Assembly (NCBI RefSeq): GCF_900113765.1
Contig: NZ_FOQO01000014.1
Location: forward strand, 99,799 to 163,798
From: Parapedobacter indicus
Lineage (GTDB): Bacteria; Bacteroidota; Bacteroidia; Sphingobacteriales; Sphingobacteriaceae
Direction: 5' to 3'
Length of the DNA: 64,000 bases
Shown here: positions 59,538 through 64,000 of the stretch, in pieces
Numbering within the stretch: the first letter of the stretch is position 1
Layout: each line of letters starts with the position of its first letter
Notes under the pieces: model-generated
Told to the model about the DNA's origin: nothing
Database searches by the model: none
What the model saw: only the letters and a program-made list of their open reading frames with translations
Position numbers and translations under genes: made by a program

Positions 59538-61340
59538 ATGAAATTATATTCGTTAAAAATATCAGGTTACAAGAGACTCAAAGAAATAAAGGTGCTCTTT
59601 GGAGACGCAACATTTCTTATCGGCCAAAACAACTGCGGAAAAAGCTCGGTGATCAAAGCTGTTGAGATATTATTATCCGCAAAAAAACAAATTACAAGTG
59701 CTGAATATCATTCAATAGTTGACGAGGAAACTAATGAGGTAAAAGTTGATATTAATACGGTATTACTCGAGGCTGAATTTAGAAATTTACCCAAACAGTC
59801 GAAAACTTGGAGAGGCTTTAAGGGTAGAATTTTCGAATATGATATTCCGGACGGAAGCGAAGAAACAGGTCTATCTGTTATTTATAGAAAGACATATGAA
59901 CTAGGAAAAGATGTTGTAATTGAATTTAAGTCGAAAGTAAGAACCTTAAAGGGTGAATACGCCAATTGTAAAAAACCGACAGATTACATTGACAAGGGGT
60001 TACATCAGGAAATTATCGAGGAATATTTCCCCGACTTAGATTCTAATATTGGAAAAAGTAAAGTCGCTCTTGAAAAATTAGAATTAATAGATGAATTATG
60101 GGAAATTTCCGATGAGGAAACGTGGTTCCAAAATCCTGGTGGCATCCCGGGAAATGTCTTAAAGATGCTGCCTAGATTTCTGTTAATCCCTGTCGATGTT
60201 GGACTGCATGAAATTCAAGGATCAGGCAATGGAGTTTTAAGTACGACATTGGGAGAATTATTTCATACAGTCAGAGAGAGTTCAGATCATTTTAAAAATG
60301 CTCAAATTCATTTAAATAATCTTGCCAAACAATTAGACCCTCAGGATGGTGATTCTGAATTTGGAAAGATGATGACCGATCTTAATAACGTTTTGTCTAC
60401 CGTATTTCCCGAGTCTAAATTACATGCAACCACGAGCTTGAGCGACCCCACAAATCTTAAACCTACATTCAACGTAGAAATGTCAAGCAATATAAAAACA
60501 GCAGTTGCCGACCAAGGAACTGGTATGATTAGAGCAGCTGTTTTTGGCATGTTAAGATATAGGCAATTATGGTTATCGAAAAGAGAAGATGAGCATGCTC
60601 GTTCGCTAATAATTTGTTTTGAAGAACCAGAAACATATTTACATCCCAGTGCCGCCAATCAAATGAGAGAAGCAATTTATGAGTTGAGTTCACATAACTC
60701 TCAAATTATAGCGTCGACACATTCTCCATACATCATTGATTTATCCCGTAAACCAAAACAGGTCCTTAATAGATTATATAATTGCGGAAACCATGTTGAA
60801 TGTGACACATTCAATGTTAGTGAAAATTTTAAAGCACTCCAAGCCGACGATAAAGATTATGTGAAAATGATATTAAAAATTGACAGTTATATCGCAAGAA
60901 TATTTTTCACAAAATATGTAGTGATAATTGAAGGAGATACAGAAGACATTTTAATAAAGGAAACTTTAAAAAAATTAAGCAAAGCCGAATATTTCAAGAT
61001 TTTATCTGATTTTGAGATCATTAAGGCAAGAGGCAAGGCTGCCATCATTGGATTAGTCAAATATTTAACTTCTATGGGAATCAAACCTATTGTAGTACAT
61101 GACTCAGACGCGGAAGAACCCAATGCGGCCAAGTATAACCAACCAATACAAGATGCCTTAGATGGAAACGGGAGAATTGTAACCATGGATAACAATGTAG
61201 AGGAAGTATTAGAATATGAAGCCAACTACGAAAAGCCATATCAAGCTTTCAAGAAAACTATTGAATGGGGTGATAATTGGGAAGAAATACCCGAGAGATG
61301 GAAAATTAAAATGCAAGAAATTTTCGGCGAGTACATATAG
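59538..61340 (+). CDS. OLD-family ATPase-TOPRIM endonuclease
   Basis: A 600-residue protein. N-terminal SMC/ABC-like ATPase: Walker A GQNNCGKSS at 29-37, D/Q signature ADQGTGMIR at 324-332, Walker B LIICFEEPE at 357-364 and H-loop ASTHSPY at 392-398, with a dimerisation insert between. C-terminal TOPRIM domain: E465 (VVIIEGDTE) and D522/D524 (VVHDSDAEE). This is the architecture of OLD nucleases and of the nuclease halves of Gabija- and PARIS-like systems. There is no UvrD-like helicase next to it (class 2 partner); the next gene is instead an Mrr-nSTAND protein, 141 bases away. Probably anti-phage. Confidence 0.92.
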   Translation: MKLYSLKISGYKRLKEIKVLFGDATFLIGQNNCGKSSVIKAVEILLSAKKQITSAEYHSIVDEETNEVKVDINTVLLEAEFRNLPKQSKTWRGFKGRIFEYDIPDGSEETGLSVIYRKTYELGKDVVIEFKSKVRTLKGEYANCKKPTDYIDKGLHQEIIEEYFPDLDSNIGKSKVALEKLELIDELWEISDEETWFQNPGGIPGNVLKMLPRFLLIPVDVGLHEIQGSGNGVLSTTLGELFHTVRESSDHFKNAQIHLNNLAKQLDPQDGDSEFGKMMTDLNNVLSTVFPESKLHATTSLSDPTNLKPTFNVEMSSNIKTAVADQGTGMIRAAVFGMLRYRQLWLSKREDEHARSLIICFEEPETYLHPSAANQMREAIYELSSHNSQIIASTHSPYIIDLSRKPKQVLNRLYNCGNHVECDTFNVSENFKALQADDKDYVKMILKIDSYIARIFFTKYVVIIEGDTEDILIKETLKKLSKAEYFKILSDFEIIKARGKAAIIGLVKYLTSMGIKPIVVHDSDAEEPNAAKYNQPIQDALDGNGRIVTMDNNVEEVLEYEANYEKPYQAFKKTIEWGDNWEEIPERWKIKMQEIFGEYI

Positions 61341-61481
61341 ATTTCTCCAAACTTGTTGTTTTAAAATAAGCTTACTTTACCTTTATTTAGGTAAACTAAT
61401 TATAATGCGTCTTGACAAGAAGGAACCTCATATTTTTCAAGGATATTGCAGCAAGTATTAACTTTTACGTTATATCGTCAA

Positions 61482-63827
61482 ATGAATTATCATCTTGAAG
61501 TATTAAATGACAAAGAGTTCGAACAACTTTCCAAGGACCTGCTTGAAAAGGTATTAGGTATTCCTCTGCAAAATTTTAAGACGGGAAAGGATGGTGGAAT
61601 AGATTTGAGATACTCATCGCACATTCAAAATGACATTATAATTCAGGCTAAGGCATATACAAAGTCTAATTATGCAAACTTAAGGGCTACGATGAATAAG
61701 GAGAAAGTAAAAATGAACAAGCTTTCACCTTCTCCCAAAAGATATATTTTGACCACAACTTGTGCCCTTTCTCCAAAGGAAGTCGATGAAATTATGGTTA
61801 TAATGAATCCATATATCTTATCAACACAAGATATATACGGACGGGATAGAATAGAATCTTTAATCAGTGGTCATCACGACATCGAAAAGAAATACTATAA
61901 GCTTTGGCTGACTAGCACAAATATTTTAGAAACTATATTACATAACGGACAAAGATCCCAATCGGAGTTTTTTAGGGATAAAGTCCTCAAAAAAGCCAGT
62001 ATCTATGTACCTACTAAGAATCTTCAAGATGCTATTGACAAACTCAATGAGAACAAATTTGTAATCATCTCAGGCGAACCTGGAGTAGGAAAGACCACTA
62101 TTGCTTACATTTTAATATGTGATTTGTTGAGTAATGGATACGAATTAATTAATATTGACGACAAGATAAGTGATGCATTAAACTTACTTTCGCTTAACCC
62201 TGATATTAAGCAAGTTTTCTTTTTTGATGACTTTTTAGGAGCCAATATCAATGAAATATTAAATCCAAAGAATACCGAAAGCAAGATTATAAATTTTATT
62301 GAGCAGATCGAGTCATCTAAGAATAAATTTTTAATTCTAACTTCAAGAACCACTATTCTTAATCAAGCAAAGGATAATTACGAACATTTCGCTCGTCAAA
62401 AATTTGACAGGAGATCGAAATATGAACTCAGGTTAAATGAGTATTCACTATTAAACAAAGCAAAAATTGTATATAATCACCTATATTTCAATGATATTTC
62501 GAAACAGTTTAAAAGCAGCTTTTTCGAAAACAAAAATTATCTAAAAATTGTTGAACACAAGAATTATTTTCCTCGCTTAATAGAATTTATCACCAGTCAA
62601 CATAATTACGATCCAGACTATTACAAATCTGTCGATGAGTTTATTTTTAAAAACCTAGCCAATCCTACTGAAATATGGAAAGTCGCCTTTGAACGTCAAC
62701 TCGAAGACGAAGATAGGTTCCTCTTGTTTACACTATTTTCATTTGCACAGCCGCGTGTACGTCATGAAATACTCGAACATGCCTTTGACAGCCGCTATCG
62801 ATACGAAATAAAGGAAAACGGTATTCAAAAAAAAATAGATCCGTTTAATAGAGCGTTAAAAAAGACACTCGGCAGCTTTATCACATCGGTAAAAGTAAGG
62901 GATGGCGTCAACGAGTATCAGTTATTGAATCCTTCCATTGCAGACTTTCTATTGAATTATATAAGGGATAGTACGGAAGAACGAAATAGGATTTTATTCT
63001 CGATAGGCGATATAGACCAGTTGACTGGCTATTTTGATATAGAAAGGAAAGACAAAATAGTCCTTACAAGAGATTTCTTAAAATCATACTATCCTGTTTT
63101 TATCAATTGCCTACATAACATTAATAACAAAGAACTTAGTTTTGCTATTCTCAATATTCTATATTGCTTCGACAAATTCTTCAACCCCAAGATAATTAAC
63201 GACCATTCAGCATTCCTAACCTATTTCCAAAAGCTAATAAAATCTGAATACAAAGATTATATTTCATCAAGTCGATTCATAACAATCCTAGAAAACATTC
63301 CGAACAACTATCCAAACGAAATAAAAGAATTAGTGATTTCTAATTGGAGTAAACTGATGTTGTCCATAATTAAAAATGCCTATGGAACAGAAGATTTGGC
63401 AAGTTTAGAAAACCTACATGAATTATATTCCATGGATTTAGCTAAAAGCATTGAAAATGAGAAAATAAACGAAGAGATCGGAATAAAAATAAATTCTTTA
63501 TTTGACGATTATGTAAAAGATTATGAAGTTGTTGTTTCTGAGAGCGATGTATTAAATACATATCATGATTCAGATGAAACATATACTCGATTTTACATTG
63601 AAGACAAATATTGGGATTCATATTCGTCTTTCTTCTTTGATTGTGGCTTAAATGACTACTATGATAATTTTAATCATGAATTGGACATTAACTCCGAAGA
63701 GATACTAGATAAGATACTGAAAAACTATAGTTACGAAGAAGACGATTATCGATCAGAGGCCATAGTTGACGAAGACTATTCACGCGAAGACGAGATAAAA
63801 ATGATTGAAGATTTATTCGAAGAATAA
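61482..63827 (+). CDS. Mrr-like nuclease fused to nSTAND-type NTPase
   Basis: A 781-residue protein from ATG 61482 (MNYHLEVLNDKEFEQLSKDL). Residues 1 to about 130 look like a restriction-endonuclease/Mrr domain: GKDGGIDLRYSS with D41, then IIIQAKAY with Q55-x-K57. A STAND-like NTPase follows: Walker A GEPGVGKTT at 198-206, Walker B QVFFFDDFLG near 244-253, sensor FLILTSRTT near 283-291. The C-terminal half (300-700) is helical, as in sensor regions, and ends in a very acidic tail. The pattern is a defence protein that senses an invader and activates its nuclease. Pairing with an OLD nuclease is unusual. Confidence 0.85.
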   Translation: MNYHLEVLNDKEFEQLSKDLLEKVLGIPLQNFKTGKDGGIDLRYSSHIQNDIIIQAKAYTKSNYANLRATMNKEKVKMNKLSPSPKRYILTTTCALSPKEVDEIMVIMNPYILSTQDIYGRDRIESLISGHHDIEKKYYKLWLTSTNILETILHNGQRSQSEFFRDKVLKKASIYVPTKNLQDAIDKLNENKFVIISGEPGVGKTTIAYILICDLLSNGYELINIDDKISDALNLLSLNPDIKQVFFFDDFLGANINEILNPKNTESKIINFIEQIESSKNKFLILTSRTTILNQAKDNYEHFARQKFDRRSKYELRLNEYSLLNKAKIVYNHLYFNDISKQFKSSFFENKNYLKIVEHKNYFPRLIEFITSQHNYDPDYYKSVDEFIFKNLANPTEIWKVAFERQLEDEDRFLLFTLFSFAQPRVRHEILEHAFDSRYRYEIKENGIQKKIDPFNRALKKTLGSFITSVKVRDGVNEYQLLNPSIADFLLNYIRDSTEERNRILFSIGDIDQLTGYFDIERKDKIVLTRDFLKSYYPVFINCLHNINNKELSFAILNILYCFDKFFNPKIINDHSAFLTYFQKLIKSEYKDYISSSRFITILENIPNNYPNEIKELVISNWSKLMLSIIKNAYGTEDLASLENLHELYSMDLAKSIENEKINEEIGIKINSLFDDYVKDYEVVVSESDVLNTYHDSDETYTRFYIEDKYWDSYSSFFFDCGLNDYYDNFNHELDINSEEILDKILKNYSYEEDDYRSEAIVDEDYSREDEIKMIEDLFEE

Positions 63828-64000
63828 GGTTGCGCGACGCTTAGATTAAGGTTACTTCATCTCGATGATAAAAATCGATGCAAATAAATCCACTATATAT
63901 AAACTACCCGTTGTGCGGTTTGAGGAAGTTATAGTTTATGGCAGTTAAATTAACAAATAAGTTGTGCACTATACTGAAATTCAGTATATTAGAAAAGTTT
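63828..64000. other. A+T-rich end of the window
   Basis: 173 bases after the Mrr-nSTAND gene with no feature I can support. There is no clear terminator, and the continuation of the island lies outside the window. Confidence 0.6.

Overview
The window reads as chromosomal DNA of a Bacteroidota member, most likely Sphingobacteriaceae (Parapedobacter-like; this is an inference from gene content and roughly balanced base composition). Supporting signs are two SusC/SusD outer-membrane uptake pairs, a FecI/FecR-type sigma/anti-sigma pair, DUF4397 and Spondin_N lipoproteins, MacB/FtsX permeases of the Bacteroidota type, a CusA-TolC fusion, and several promoters with the Bacteroidota -7 element TAnnTTTG.

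Layout. 0-1.7 kb: an alkylation-repair operon (end of ada, a 2OG-Fe(II) oxygenase, a detached Ada zinc domain, alkB). 1.8-15.8 kb: envelope and regulatory genes (lipoproteins, paired DUF4397 proteins, Spondin_N protein with a peroxiredoxin, an ArsR/SRPBCC operon with two operators, an FtsX-type permease, an esterase, a YozG-like/DUF2975 pair), mixed with visible gene decay: a frameshifted GlxA-type regulator, a truncated DUF1456 gene beside an esterase remnant, and two truncated lipoprotein genes facing each other. 15.8-30.4 kb: a segment starting at tRNA-Pro(CGG) and ending at a decayed copy of that tRNA and its flank. It carries a phosphotriesterase-family enzyme, a CusBA-TolC metal efflux operon, a Crp/Fnr-governed sulfur module (TauE, two YeeE/YedE, persulfide dioxygenase-rhodanese) and a P-type cation ATPase.

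30.4-38.7 kb: a FecI (frameshifted)/FecR/SusC/SusD/metallophosphoesterase locus. 38.7-45.1 kb: small accessory genes, including a DUF6266/DUF5675 block with its own terminator and an upstream array of 11-bp-phased repeats, a RES/Xre toxin-antitoxin pair and two small DNA-binding proteins. 45.1-49.2 kb: a C39-peptidase ABC exporter, an AraC regulator, a rhomboid-like membrane protein and, antisense to the rhomboid tail, a 61-residue ORF with a double-glycine leader that looks like a bacteriocin precursor. 49.3-50.3 kb: an intact PIN toxin-antitoxin pair and a second pair whose toxin is cut to 17 codons. 50.4-57.7 kb: a second SusC/SusD/TlpA locus.

57.7-64 kb: clearly A+T-richer DNA, probably acquired horizontally. 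It has two small Cro/C1-type regulators, an OLD-family ATPase-TOPRIM nuclease and a large protein with an Mrr-like nuclease domain joined to an nSTAND-type NTPase. This is a candidate two-gene anti-phage defence system. The best candidates for something undescribed are the peptide/exporter/rhomboid cluster at 45.1-49.2 kb and the OLD plus Mrr-nSTAND island at 58.5-63.8 kb.
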